A DNA stretch of 64,000 nucleotides from Antedon mediterranea (taxonomy: Eukaryota; Echinodermata; Crinoidea; Comatulida; Antedonidae), in NCBI RefSeq assembly GCF_964355755.1, contig NC_092678.1:10452922-10516921 (forward strand), in the 5' to 3' direction. Positions within the stretch are counted from its first letter, which is position 1; the number at the start of each line of letters is the position of its first letter. A program made the translations under genes and the position numbers. The notes under the pieces were generated by a model. That model saw only the letters and a program-made list of their open reading frames with translations, was not told the origin of the DNA and did not search any database. Positions 24,101 to 37,015 of this stretch are shown here, in pieces.

Positions 24101-24784
24101 TATGTTAAGTTTTTTCGAAAATCACAAAATGGTCTAAAACGTCTCTAAATGCGATTTGAAGGTATTCTGAGCACTTTGGTGTTTTTGTGTGAAAAGTTTT
24201 AACGAAATGCTCAAAATTGTCTAAAACGGTTTCTAATGTGATTTTAAGCACTTTGATGTTTTTGTAAAACCAAGTTTCATCGAAATGCACAAAATGGTCT
24301 AAAACGTCTCCAAATGCGATTTGAAGCTTTTCCAAGCACTTTGCTGTTTTTATGTTAACAAGCTTTTTCGAAAATCACAAAATGGTCTAAAACGTCTCCA
24401 AATGCGATTTGAAGATATTCTGAGCACTTTGGTGTTTTTATGTTAAAAAGTTTTTTCGAAAATCACAAAATGGTCTAAAACGTCTCCAAATGCGATTTGA
24501 AGCTCTTCTGTACACTTTGATGTTTTGTGTGAAAAAGTTTTGTCAAAATGCTCAAAATGGTCTAAAACGTTTTTAAAACGATATTAAGCTATTTTGTGCT
24601 CTTTGATGTTTTTGTATAACCAAGTTTTTTCGAAAATCACAAAATTGTCTAAAACGTCTCCAAATGCGATTTGAAGATATTCTGAGCACTTTGGTGTTTT
24701 TATGTTAAAAAGTTTTTTCGAAAATCACAAAATGGTCTAAAACGTCTCCAAATGCGATTTGAAAAAATTCTGAGCACTTTGGTG
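21155..24784 (+). repeat. Large duplicated block D, copy 2 (~3.63 kb)
   Basis: Partner of 9,812-13,440. It includes the box-less fused pair (about 21,315) and a segment at about 22,065-23,940 that also recurs at 35,140-37,015 (offset 13,075). Relative to the later copies at 43.7-49.9 kb it holds 1,799 bp more: the alignment offset drops from 23,559 to 21,760 across this part. Confidence 0.82.
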
Positions 24785-25166
24785 TTTTTATGTTAAAAAG
24801 TTTTTTCGAAAATCACAAAATGGTCTAAAACGTCTCCAAATGCGATTTGAAGCTCTTCTGTACACTTTGATGTTTTGTGTGAAAAAGTTTTGTCAAAATG
24901 CTCAAAATGGTCTAAAACGTTTTTAAAACGATATTAAGCTATTTTGTGCTCTTTGATGTTTTTGTATAACCAAGTTTTTTCGAAAATCACAAAATTGTCT
25001 AAAACGTCTCCAAATGCGATTTGAAGATATTCTGAGCACTTTGGTGTTTTTATGTTAAAAAGTTTTTTCGAAAATCACAAAATGGTCTAAAACGTCTCCA
25101 AATGCGATTTGAAGCTATTCTGAGCACTTTGGTGTTTTTCTGTTAAAAAGTATTTTCGAAAATCAC
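24467..25166 (+). repeat. 350-bp four-monomer tandem duplication
   Basis: Box starts at 24,467; 24,554; 24,641; 24,729 repeat as 24,817; 24,904; 24,991; 25,079. The M5-M2-M1-M1 series is thus present twice (87+87+88+88 bp). The M1 at 24,729 has an odd tttgaaaaaattctgag. The last monomer at 25,079 is a chimera with M5-like gaagctattct joined to M1-like gagcactttggtg. The arrangement is conserved at 46,227-46,926 and 58,831-59,530. Confidence 0.83.
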
Positions 25167-27340
25167 AAAATGGTCTAAAACGTCTCCAAATGCAATTTGA
25201 AGCTATTCTGTACACTTTGATGTTTTGTGTGAAAAAGTTTTGTCAAAATGCTCAAAATGGTCTAAAACGTTTTTAAAACGATATTAAGCTATTTTGTGCT
25301 CTTTGATGTTTTTGTATAACCAAGTTTTTTCGAAAATCACAAAATGGTCTAAAACGTCTCCAAATGCGATTTGAAGCTTTTCTAAACACTTTGGTGTTTT
25401 TATGTTAACAAGTTTTTTCGAAAATCACAAAATGGTCTAAAACGTCTCCAAATCCGATTTGAAGCTATTCTGTACACTTTGATGTTTTGTGTGAAAAAGT
25501 TTTGTCGAAATGCTCAAAATGGTCTAAAACGTTTTTAAAACGATATTAAGCTATTTTGTGCTCTTTGATGTTTTTGTGTAACCAAGTTTCATCGATATGA
25601 ACAAAATGGTCTAAAACGTCTCAAAATGCGATTTGAAGGTATTCTGAGCACTTTGGTGTTTTTGGGTGAAAAGTTTTAACGAAATGCTCAAAATGGTCTA
25701 AAACGGTTTCTAATGTGATTTTAAGCACTTTGAAGTATTTGTAAAAACAAGTTTCATCGAAATGCACAAAATGGTCTAAAACGTCTCCAAATGCGATTTG
25801 AAGCTTTTCTAAGCACTTTGGTGTTTTTATGTTAACAAGTTTTTTCGAAAATCACAAAATGGTCTAAAACGTCTCCAAATGCGATTTGAAGATATTCTGA
25901 GCACTTTGGTGTTTTTATGTTTAAAAGTTTTTTCGAAAATCACAAAATGGTCTAAAACGTCTCCAAATGCGATTTGAAGCTATTCTGTACACTTTGATGT
26001 TTTGTGTGAAAAAGTTTTGTCGAAATGCTCAAAATGGTTTAAAACGTTTTTAAAACGATATTAAGCTATTTTGTGCTCTTTGATGTTTTTGTATAACCAA
26101 GTTTCATCGAAATGCACAAAATGGTCTAAAACGTCTCCAAATACGATTTGAAGCTTTTCTAAGCACTTTGCTGTTTTTATGTTAACAAGTTTTTTCGAAA
26201 ATCACAAAATGGTCTAAAACGTCTCCAAATGCGATTTGAAGATATTCTGAGCACTTTGGTGTTTTTATGTTAAAAAGTTTTTTCGAAAATCACAAAATGG
26301 TCTAAAACGTCTCCAAATGCGATTTGAAGATATTCTGAGCACTTTGGTGTTTTTATGTTAAAAAGTTTTTTCGAAAATCACAAAATGGTCTAAAACGTCT
26401 CCAAATGCGATTTGAAGCTATTCTGTACACTTTGATGTTTTGTGTGAAAAAGTTTTGTCGAAATGCTCAAAATGGTCTAAAACGTTTTTAAAACGATATA
26501 AAGCTATTTTGTGCTCTTTGAGGTTTTTGTGTAACCAAGTTTTTTCAAAAATCACAAAATGGTCTAAAACGTCTCCAAATGCGATTTGAAGCTTTTCTAA
26601 GCACTTTGGTGTTTTTATGTTAACAAGTTTTTTCGAAAACCACAAAATGGTCTAAAACGTTTTAAAATGCGATTTGAAGGTATTCTGAGCACTTTGGTGT
26701 TTTTGTGTGAAAAGTTTTAACGAAATGCTCAAAATGGTCTAAAACGGTTTCTAATGTGATTTTAACCACTTTGATGTTTTTGTGTAACCAAGTTTTTTCG
26801 AAAATCACAAAATGGTCTAAAACGTCTCCAAATGCGATTTGAAGCTTTTCTAAGCACTTTGGTGTTTTTATGTTAACAAGTTTTTTCGAAAATCACAAAA
26901 TGGTCTAAAACGTCTCCAAATGCGATTTGAAGCTATTCTGTACACTTTGATGTTTTGTGTGAAAAAAGTTTTGTCGAAATGCTTAAAATGGTCTAAAACG
27001 TTTTTAAAACGATATTAAGCTATTTTGTGCTCTTTGATGTTTTTGTGTAACCAAGTTTTATCGAAATGAACAAAATGGTCTAAAACGTCTCCAAATGCGA
27101 TTTGAAGCTTTTCCAAGCACTTTGCTGTTTTTATGTTAACAGGTTTTTTCGAAAATCACAAAATGGTCTAAAACGTCTCAAAATGCGATTTGAAGGTATT
27201 CTGAGCACTTTGGTGTTTTTGTGTGAAAAGTTTTAACGAAATGCTCAAAATTGTCTAAAACGGTTTCTAATGTGATTTTAAGCACTTTGATGTTTTTGTA
27301 AAACCAAGTTTCATCGAAATGCACAAAATGGTCTAAAACG
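25167..27340 (+). repeat. Satellite segment copied at 46.9-49.1 and 59.5-61.7 kb
   Basis: It carries the gggtg M3 (25,664), an M1 with atgtttaaaag and an M2 in which the usual atattaagc reads atataaagc (base 26,500). On the minus strand this removes the in-frame TAA that M2 normally provides. The copies at 48,260 and 60,864 share the change. Offset to the later copies is 21,760 and a further 12,604. All satellite. Confidence 0.8.
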
Positions 27341-29128
27341 TCTCCAAATGCGATTTAAAGCTATTCTAGACACTTTGATGTTTTGTGTGAAAAAGTTTTC
27401 TCGAAATGCTCAAAATGGTCTAAAACGTTTTCCAATACCATATTAAGCTATTTTGTGCAATTTGATGTTTTTGTGTAACCAAGTTTTTTGAAATGCGATT
27501 TGAAGATATTCTGAGGACTTTGGTGTTTTTATGTTAAAAAGTTTTTTCGAAAATCACAAAATGGTCTAAAACGTCTCCAAATGCGATTTGAAGATATTCT
27601 GAGCACTTTGGTGTTTTTATGTTAAAAAGTTTTTTCGAAAATCACAAAATGGTCTAAAACGTCTCCAAATGCGATTTGAAGGTCTTCTGTACACTTTGAT
27701 GTTTTGTGTGAAAAAGTTTTTTCAAAATGCTCAAAATGGTCTAAAACGTTTTTAAAACGATATTAAGCTATTTTGTGCTCTTTGATGTTTTTGTATAACC
27801 ATGTTTTTTCGAAAATCACAAAATGGTCTAAAACGTCTCCAAATGCGATTTGAAGCTTTTCCAAGCACTTTGCTGTTTTTATGTTAACAAGTTTTTTCGA
27901 AAATCACAAAATGGTCTAAAACGTCTCAAAATACGATATTAAGCTGTTTTGTGCACTTTGATGATTTGTGTGAAAAGTTTTAACGAAATGCTCAAAATGG
28001 TCTAAAACGGTTTCTAATGTGATTTTAAGCACTTTGATGTTTTTATGTAGCCAAGTTTTTTCGAAAATCACAAAATGGTCAAAAACGTCTCCAAATGCGA
28101 TTTGAAGCTTTTCTAAGCACTTTGGTGTTTTTATGTTAACAAGTTTTTTCGAAAATCACAAAATGGTCTAAAACGTCTTCAAATGCGATTTGAAGATATT
28201 CTGAGCACTTTGGTGTTTTTCTGTTAAAAAGTATTTTCGAAAATCACAAAATGGTCTATAACGTCTCCAAATGCGATTTGAAGCTATTCTGTACACTTTG
28301 ATGTTTTGTGTGAAAAAGTTTTGTCAAAATGCTCAAAATGGTCTAAAACGTTTTTAAAACGATATTAAGCTATTTTGTGCTCTTTGATGTGTTTGTATAA
28401 CCAAGTTTTTTCGAAAATCACAAAATGGTCTAAAACGTCTCCAAATGCGATTTAAAGCTATTCTAGACACTTTGATGTTTTGTGTGAAAAATTTTCTCGA
28501 AATGCTCAAAATGGTCTAAAACGTTTTCCAATACCATTATTAAGCTATTTTGTGCAATTTGATGTTTTTGTGTAACCAAGTTTTTTGAAATGCGATTTGA
28601 AGATATTCTGAGGACTTTGGTGTTTTTATGTTAAAAAGTTTTTTCGAAAATCACAAAATGGTCTAAAACGTCTCCAAATGCGATTTGAAGATATTCTGAG
28701 CACTTTGGTGTTTTTATGTTAAAAAGTTTTTTGGAAAATCACAAAATGGTCTAAAACGACTCCAAATGCGATTTGAAGCTATCCTGTACACTTTGATGTT
28801 TTGTGTGAAAAAGTTTTGTCGAAATGCTCAAAATGATCTAAAACGTTTTTAAAACGATATTAAGCTATTTTGTGCTCTTTGATGTTTTTGTGTATCCAAG
28901 TTTCATCGAAATGAACAAAATTGTCTAAAACGTTTTTAAATACCATATTAAGCTGTTTTGTGCACTTTGATGATTTGTGTGAAAAGTTTTAACGAAATGC
29001 TCAAAATAGTCTAAAACGGTTTCTAATGTGATTTTAAGCACTTTGATGTTTTTGTGTAACCAAGTTTTATCGAAATGAACAAAATGGTCTAAAACGTCTC
29101 CAAATGCGATTTGAAGCTTTTCCAAGCA
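27341..29128 (+). repeat. Segment with two box-less fused pairs and M7 series
   Basis: Contains two ctattctagacac-type M5 copies, two ttttccaatacc M2 copies and two fused pairs (27,484 and 28,581). The part 27,911-29,128 matches 20,645-21,862 at offset 7,266, including the accattatt insertion, so it is another copy of the left part of block D with its upstream flank. All satellite. Confidence 0.78.
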
Positions 29129-31870
29129 CTTTGCTGTTTTTATGTTAACAATTTTTTTCGAAAATCATAAAATGGTCTAAAACGTCTCAAAATGCGATTT
29201 GAAGGTATTCTGAGCACTTTGGTGTTTTTGTGTGAAAAGTTTTAACGAAATGCTCAAAATGGTCTAAAACGGTTCTAATGTGATTTTAAGCACTTTGATG
29301 TTTTTGTATAACCAAGTTTCATCGAAATGCACAAAATGGTCTAAAACGTCTCCAAATGCGATTTAAAGCTATTCTAGACACTTTGATGTTTTGTGTGAAA
29401 AATTTTCTCGAAATGCTCAAAATGGTCTAAAACGTTTTCCAATACCATATTAAGCTATTTTGTGCAATTTGATGTTTTTGTGTAACCAAGTTTTTTGAAA
29501 TGCGATTTGAAGATATTCTGAGGACTTTGGTGTTTTTATGTTAAAAAGTTTTTTCGAAAATCACAAAATGGTCTAAAACGTCTCCAAATGCGATTTGAAG
29601 ATATTCTGAGCACTTTGGTGTTTTTATGTTAAAAAGTTTTTTGGAAAATCACAAAATGGTCTAAAACGACTCCAAATGCGATTTGAAGCTATCCTGTACA
29701 CTTTGATGTTTTGTGTGAAAAAGTTTTGTCGAAATGCTCAAAATGATCTAAAACGTTTTTAAAACGATATTAAGCTATTTTGTGCTCTTTGATGTTTTTG
29801 TGTATCCAAGTTTCATCGAAATGAACAAAATGGTCTAAAACGTTTTTAAATACGATATTAAGCTGTTTTGTGCACTTTGATGATTTGTGTGAAAAGTTTT
29901 AACGAAATGCTCAAAATAGTCTAAAACGGTTTCTAATGTGATTTTAAGCACTTTGATGTTTTTGTGTAACCAAGTTTTTTCGGAAATCACAAAATGGTCT
30001 AAAACGTCTCCAAATGCGATTTGAAGCTTTTCTAAGCACTTTGGTGTTTTTATGTTAACAAGTTTTTTCGAAAATCACAAAATGGTCTAAAACGTCTCAA
30101 AATGCGATTTGAAGGTAATCTGAGCACTTTGGTGTTTTTGTGTGAAAAGTTTTAACGAAATGCTCAAAATGGTCTAAAACGGTTTCTAATGTGATTTTAA
30201 CAACTTTGATGTTTTTGTGTAACCAAGTTTTTTCGAAAATCACAAAATGGTCTAAAACGTTTCCAAATGCGATTTGAAGCTTTTCTAAGCACTTTGGTGT
30301 TTTTATGTTAACAAGTTTTTTCGAAAATCACAAAATGGTCTAAAACGTCTCCAAATGCGATTTGAAGATATTCTGAGCACTTTGGTGTTTTTCTGTTAAA
30401 AAGTATTTTCGAAAATCACAAAATGGTCTAAAACGTCTCCAAATGCAATTTGAAGCTATTCTGTACACTTTGATGTTTTGTGTGAAAAAGTTTTGTCAAA
30501 ATGCTCAAAATGGTCTAAAACGTTTTTAAAACGATATTAAGCTATTTTGTGCTCTTTGATGTTTTTGTATAACCAAGTTTTTTCGAAATGAACAAAATGG
30601 TCTAAAACGTCTCCAAATGCGATTTGAAGCTTTTCTAAACACTTTGGTGTTTTTATGTTAACAAGTTTTTTCGAAAATCACAAAATGGACTAAAACGTCT
30701 CCAAATCCGATTTGAAGCTATTCTGTACACTTTGATGTTTTGTGTGAAAAAGTTTTGTCGAAATGCTCAAAATGGTCTAAAACGTTTTTAAAACGATATT
30801 AAGCTATTTTGTGCTCTTTGATGTTTTTGTGTAACCAAGTTTCATCGATATGAACAAAATGGTCTAAAACGTCTCAAAATGCGATTTGAAGGTATTCTGA
30901 GCACTTTGGTGTTTTTGGGTGAAAAGTTTTAACGAAATGCTCAAAATGGTCTAAAACGGTTTCTAATGTGATTTTAAGCACTTTGAAGTATTTGTAAAAA
31001 CAAGTTTCATCGAAATGCACAAAATAGTCTAAAACGTCTCCAAATGCGATTTGAAGCTTTTCTAAGCACTTTGGTGTTTTTATGTTAACAAGTTTTTTCG
31101 AAAATCACAAAATGGTCTAAAACGTCTCCAAATGCGATTTGAAGATATTCTGAGCACTTTGGTGTTTTTATGTTAAAAAGTATTTTCGAAAATCACAAAA
31201 TGGTCTAAAACGTCTCCAAATGCGATTTGAAGCTCTTCTGTACACTTTGATGTTTTGTGTGAAAAAGTTTAGTCGAAATGCTCAAAATGGTCTAAAACGT
31301 TTTTAAAACGATATTAAGCTATTTTGTGCTCTTTGATGTTTTTGTGTAACCAAGTTTCATCGAAATGAACAAAATGGTCTAAAACGTCTCCAAATGCGAT
31401 TTGAAGCTTTTCTAAGCACTTTGGTGTTTTTATGTTAACAAGTTTTTTCGAAAATCACAAAATGGTCTAAAACGTCTCCAAATGCGATTTGAAGATATTC
31501 TGAGCACTTTGCTGTTTTTATGTTAACAAGTTTTTTCGAAAATCACAAAATGGTCTAAAACGTCTCAAAATGCTATTTGAAGGTATTCTGAGCACTTTGG
31601 TGTTTTTGTGTGAAAAGTTTTAACGAAATGCTCAAAATGGTCTAAAACGGTTCTAATGTGATTTTAAACACTTTGATGTTTTGTGTGAAAAAGTTTTGTC
31701 AAAATGCTGAAAATGGTCTAAAACGTTTTTAAAACGATATTAAGCTATTTTGTGCTCTTTGATGTTTTTGTATAACCAAGTTTTTTCGAAAATCACAAAA
31801 TGGTCTAAAACGTCTCCAAATGCGATTTGAAGATATTCTGAGCACTTTGGTGTTTTTATGTTAAAAAGTT
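29129..31870 (+). repeat. Satellite segment shared in part with 9.6-10.4, 50.1-51.3 and 62.8-64 kb
   Basis: The M6 variant acaatttttttcg with cataaaatgg at 29,148 recurs at 9,628, 50,161 and 62,853. A further fused pair lies at 29,491 and the gggtg M3 at 30,917. At 31,702 M5 has aaatgctgaaaatgg, which recurs at 51,171 and near 63,863. This segment supplies the flank from which the right end of the 12.6-kb unit appears to derive. Confidence 0.77.
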
Positions 31871-34800
31871 TTTTCGAAAATCACAAAATGGTCTAAAACG
31901 TCTCCAAATGCGATTTGAAGATATTCTGAGCACTTTGGTGTTTTTATGTTAAAAAGTTTTTTCGAAAATCACAAAATGGTCTAAAACGTCTCCAAATGCG
32001 ATTTGAAGCTATTCTATACACTTTGATGTTTTGTGTTAAAAAGTTTTGTCGAAATGCTCAAAATGGTTTAAAACGTTTTTAAAACGATATTAAGCTATTT
32101 TGTGCTCTTTGATGTTTTTGTGTAACCAAGTTTCATCGAAATGAACAAAATGGTCTAAAACGTCTCCAAATGCGATTTAAAGCTTTTCCAAGCACTTTGC
32201 TGTTTTTATGTTAACAAGTTTTTTCGAAAATCACAAAATTGTCTAAAACGTCTCAAAATGCGATTTGAAGGTATTCTGAGCACTTTGGTGTTTTTGTGTG
32301 AAAAGTTTTAACGAAAAGCTCAAAATGGTCTAAAACGGTTCTAATGTGATTTTAAGCACTTTGATGTTTTTGTACAACCAAGTTTCATCGAAATGCTCAA
32401 AATGGTCTAAAACGTTTTTAAAACGATATTAAGCTATTTTGTGCTCTTTGATGTTTTTGTGTAACCAAGTTTTTTCGAAAATCACAAAATGGTCTAAAAC
32501 GTCTCCAAATGCGATTTGAAGCTTTTCTAAGCACTTTGGTGTTTTTATGTTAACAAGTTTTTTCGAAAATCACAAAATGGTCTAAAACGTCTCAAAATGC
32601 GATTTGAAGGTATTCTGAGCACTTTGGTGTTTTTGTGTGAAAAGTTTTAACGAAATGCTCAAAATGGTCTAAAACGGTTTCTAATGTGATTTTAACCACT
32701 TTGATGTTTTTGTGTAACCAAGTTCTTTTCGAAAATCACAAAATGGTCTAAAACGTCTCCAAATGCGATTTGAAGCTTTTCTAAGCACTTTGGTGTTTTT
32801 ATGTTAACAAGTTTTTTCGAAAATCACAAAATGGTCTAAAACGTCTCAAAATGCGATTTGAAGGTATTCTGAGCACTTTGGTGTTTTTGTGTGAAAAGTT
32901 TTAACGAAATGCTCAAAATGGTCTAAAACGGTTTCTAATGTGATTTTAACCACTTTGATGTTTTTGTGTAACCAAGTTTTTTCGAAAATCACAAAATGGT
33001 CTAAAACGTCTCCAAATGCGATTTGAAGCTTTTCTAAGCACTTTGGTGTTTTTATGTTAACAAGTTTTTTCGAAAATCACAAAATGGTCTAAAACGTCTC
33101 CAAATGCGATTTGAAGCTATTCTGTACACTTTGATGTTTTGTGTGAAAAGTTTTAACGAAATGCTCAAAATTGTCTAAAACGGTTTCTAATGTGATTTTA
33201 AGCACTTTGATGTTTTTGTAAAACCAAGTTTCATCGAAATGCACAAAATGGTCTAAAACGTCTCCAAATGCGATTTGAAGCTTTTCCAAGCACTTTGGTG
33301 TTTTTATGTTAACAAGGTTTTTCGAAAATCACAAAATGGTCTAAAACGTCTCCAAATGCGATTTGAAGCTTTTCCAAGCACTTTGCTGTTTTTATGTTAA
33401 CAAGTTTTTTCGAAAATCACAAAATGGTCTAAAAAGTCTCAAAATACGATATTAAGCTGTTTTGTGCACTTTGATGATTTGTGTGAAAAGTTTTAACGAA
33501 ATGCTCAAAATGGTCTAAAACGGTTTCTAATGTGATTTTAAGCACTTTGATGTTTTTATGTAGCCAAGTTTTTTCGAAAATCACAAAATGGTCAAAAACG
33601 TCTCCAAATGCGATTTGAAGCTTTTCTAAGCACTTTGGTTTTTTTATGTTAACAAGTTTTTTCGAAAATCACAAAATGGTCTAAAACGTCTTCAAATGCG
33701 ATTTGAAGATATTCTGAGCACTTTGGTGTTTTTCTGTTAAAAAGTATTTTCGAAAATCACAAAATGGCCTAAAACGTCTCCAAATGCGATTTGAAGCTAT
33801 TCTGTACACTTTGATGTTTTGTGTGAAAAAGTTTTGTCAAAATGCTCAAAATGGTCTAAAACGTTTTTAAAACGATATTAAGCTATTTTGTGCTCTTTGA
33901 TGTGTTTGTATAACCAAGTTTTTTCGAAAATCACAAAATGGTCTAAAACGTCTCCAAATGCGATTTGAAGCTTTTCCAAGCACTTTGCTGTTTTTATGTT
34001 AACAATTTTTTTCGAAAATCATAAAATGGTCTAAAACGTCTCCAAATGCGATTTGAAGCTATTCTGTACACTTTGATGTTTTGTGTGAAAAGTTTTGTCG
34101 AAATGCTCAAAATGGTCTAAAACGTTTTTAAAACGATATTAAGCTATTTTGTGCTCTTTGATGTTTTTGTGTAACCAAGTTTCATCGAAATGAGCAAAAT
34201 GGTCTAAAACGTCTCCAAATGCGATTTGAAGCTTTTCTAAGCACTTTGGTGTTTTTATGTTAACAAGTTTTTTCGAAAATCACAAAATGGTCTAAAACGT
34301 CTCCAAATGCGATTTGAAGATATTCTGAGCACTTTGCTGTTTTTATGTTAACAAGTTTTTTCGAAAATCACAAAATGGTCTAAAACGTCTCAAAATGCTA
34401 TTTGAAGGTATTCTGAGCACTTTGGTGTTTTTGTGTGAAAAGTTTTAACGAAATGCTCAAAATGGTCTAAAACGGTTCTAATGTGATTTTAAGCACTTTG
34501 ATGTTTTTGTATAACCAAGTTTCATCGAAATGCTCAAAATGGTCTAAAACGTTTTTAAAACGATATTAAGCTATTTTGTGCTCTTTGATGTTTTTGTGTA
34601 ACGAAGTTTCATCGAAATGAACAAAATGGTCTAAAACGTCTCCAAATGCGATTTGAAGCTTTTCCAAGCACTTTGCTGTTTTTATGTTAACAAGTTTTTT
34701 CGAAAATCACAAAATGGCCTAAAACGTCTCAAAATGCGATTTCAAGGTATTCTGAGCACTTTGGTGTTTTTGTGTGAAAGGTTTTAACGAAATGCTCAAA

Positions 34801-35139
34801 ATGGTCTAAAACGGTTTCTAATGTGATTTAAAGCACTTTGATGTTTTTGTATAACCAAGTTTCATCGAAATGCACAAAATGGTCTAAAACGTCTCCAAAT
34901 GCGATTTGAAGCTTTTCTAAGCACTTTGCTGTTTTTATGTTAACAAGTTTTTTCGAAAATCACAAAATGGTCTAAAACGTCTCCAAATGCGATTTGAAGA
35001 TATTCTGAGCACTTTGGTGTTTTTAGGTTAAAAAGTTTTTTCGAAAATCACAAAATGGTCTAAAACGTCTCCAAATGCGATTTGAAGATATTCTGAGCAC
35101 TTTGGTGTTTTTATGTTAACAAGTTTTTTCGAAAATCAC
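31871..35139 (+). repeat. Mosaic satellite segment including block E copy 3
   Basis: The left part follows the block B order (ttctatacac, aaaagctc, gtacaacc) and the middle has M7 with box variant aaaatggtctaaaaag. From 34,079 it matches 4,710 onward at offset 29,369, with tgcgatttcaagg at 34,736. An M5/M3 chimera lies near 33,100-33,160: ctattctgtacactttg leads into gtgtgaaaagttttaacg. No other elements. Confidence 0.77.
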
Positions 35140-37015
35140 AAAATGGTCTAAAACGTCTCCAAATGCGATTTGAAGCTATTCTGTACACTTTGATGTTTTG
35201 TGTGAAAAAAGTTTTGTCGAAATGCTCAAAATGGTCTAAAACGTTTTTAAAACGATATTAAGCTATTTTGTGCTCTTTGATGTTTTTGTGTAACCAAGTT
35301 TTATCGAAATGAACAAAATGGTCTAAAACGTCTCCAAATGCGATTTGAAGCTTTTCCAAGCACTTTGGTGTTTTTATGTTAACAGGTTTTTTCGAAAATC
35401 ACAAAATGGTCTAAAACGTCTCAAAATGCGATTTGAAGGTATTCTGAGCACTTTGGTGTTTTTGTGTGAAAAGTTTTAACGAAATGCTCAAAATTGTCTA
35501 AAACGGTTTCTAATGTGATTTTAAGCACTTTGATGTTTTTGTAAAACCAAGTTTCATCGAAATGCACAAAATGGTCTAAAATGTCTCCAAATGCGATTTG
35601 AAGCTTTTCCAAGCACTTTGCTGTTTTTATGTTAACAAGCTTTTTCGAAAATCACAAAATGGTCTAAAACGTCTCCAAATGTGATTTGAAGATATTCTGA
35701 GCACTTTGGTGTTTTTATGTTAAAAAGTTTTTTCGAAAATCACAAAATGGTCTAAAACGTCTCCAAATGCGATTTGAAGATATTCTGAGCACTTTGGTGT
35801 TTTTATGTTAAAAAGTTTTTTCGAAAATCACAAAATGGTCTAAAACGTCTCCAAATGCGATTTGAAGCTATTCTGTACACTTTGATGTTTTGTGTGAAAA
35901 AGTTTTGTCGAAATGCTCAAAATGGTTTAAAACGTTTTTAAAACGATATTAAGCTATTTTGTGCTCTTTGATGTTTTTGTATAACCAAGTTTCATCGAAA
36001 TGCACAAAATGGTCTAAAACGTCTCCAAATACGATTTGAAGCTTTTCCAAGCACTTTGCTGTTTTTATGTTAACAAGTTTTTTCGAAAATCACAAAATTG
36101 TCTAAAACGTCTCAAAATGCGATTTGAAGGTATTCTGAGCACTTTGGTGTTTTTGTGTGAAAAGTTTTAACGAAAAGCTCAAAATGGTCTAAAACGGTTC
36201 TAATGTGATTTTAAGCACTTTGATGTTTTTGTACAACCAAGTTTCATCGAAATGCTCAAAATGGTCTAAAACGTTTTTAAAACGATATTAAGCTATTTTG
36301 TGCTCTTTGATGTTTTTGTGTAACCAAGTTTTTTTCGAAAATCACAAAATGGTCTAAAACGTCTCCAAATGCGATTTGAAGCTTTTCTAAGCACTTTGGT
36401 GTTTTTATGTTAACAAGTTTTTTCGAAAATCGCAAAATGGTCTAAAACGTCTCAAAATGCGATTTGAAGGTATTCTGAGCACTTTGGTGTTTTTGTGTGA
36501 AAAGTTTTAACGAAATGCTCAAAATGGTCTAAAACGGTTTCTAATGTGATTTTAACCACTTTGATGTTTTTGTGTAACCAAGTTCTTTTCGAAAATCACA
36601 AAATGGTCTAAAACGTCTCCAAATGCGATTTGAAGCTTTTCTAAGCACTTTGGTGTTTTTATGTTAACAAGTTTTTTCGAAAATCACAAAATGGTCTAAA
36701 ACGTCTCAAAATGCGATTTGAAGGTATTCTGAGCACTTTGGTGTTTTTGTGTGAAAAGTTTTAACGAAATGCTCAAAATGGTCTAAAACGGTTTCTAATG
36801 TGATTTTAACCACTTTGATGTTTTTGTGTAACCAAGTTTTTTCGAAAATCACAAAATGGTCTAAAACGTCTCCAAATGCGATTTGAAGCTTTTCTAAGCA
36901 CTTTGGTGTTTTTATGTTAACAAGTTTTTTCGAAAATCACAAAATGGTCTAAAACGTCTCCAAATGCGATTTGAAGCTATTCTGTACACTTTGATGTTTT
37001 GTGTGAAAAAAGTTT
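35140..37015 (+). repeat. Copy of 22,065-23,940 (~1.88 kb)
   Basis: Matches at offset 13,075, including M1 with tgtgatttgaag, M3 with aaaagctc, M2 with an extra T (gtttttttcg) and M6 with atcgcaaaatgg. It passes into the 13.2-18.5 kb copy at 37,011, where the two sequences share agttttgtc. All satellite. Confidence 0.8.
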
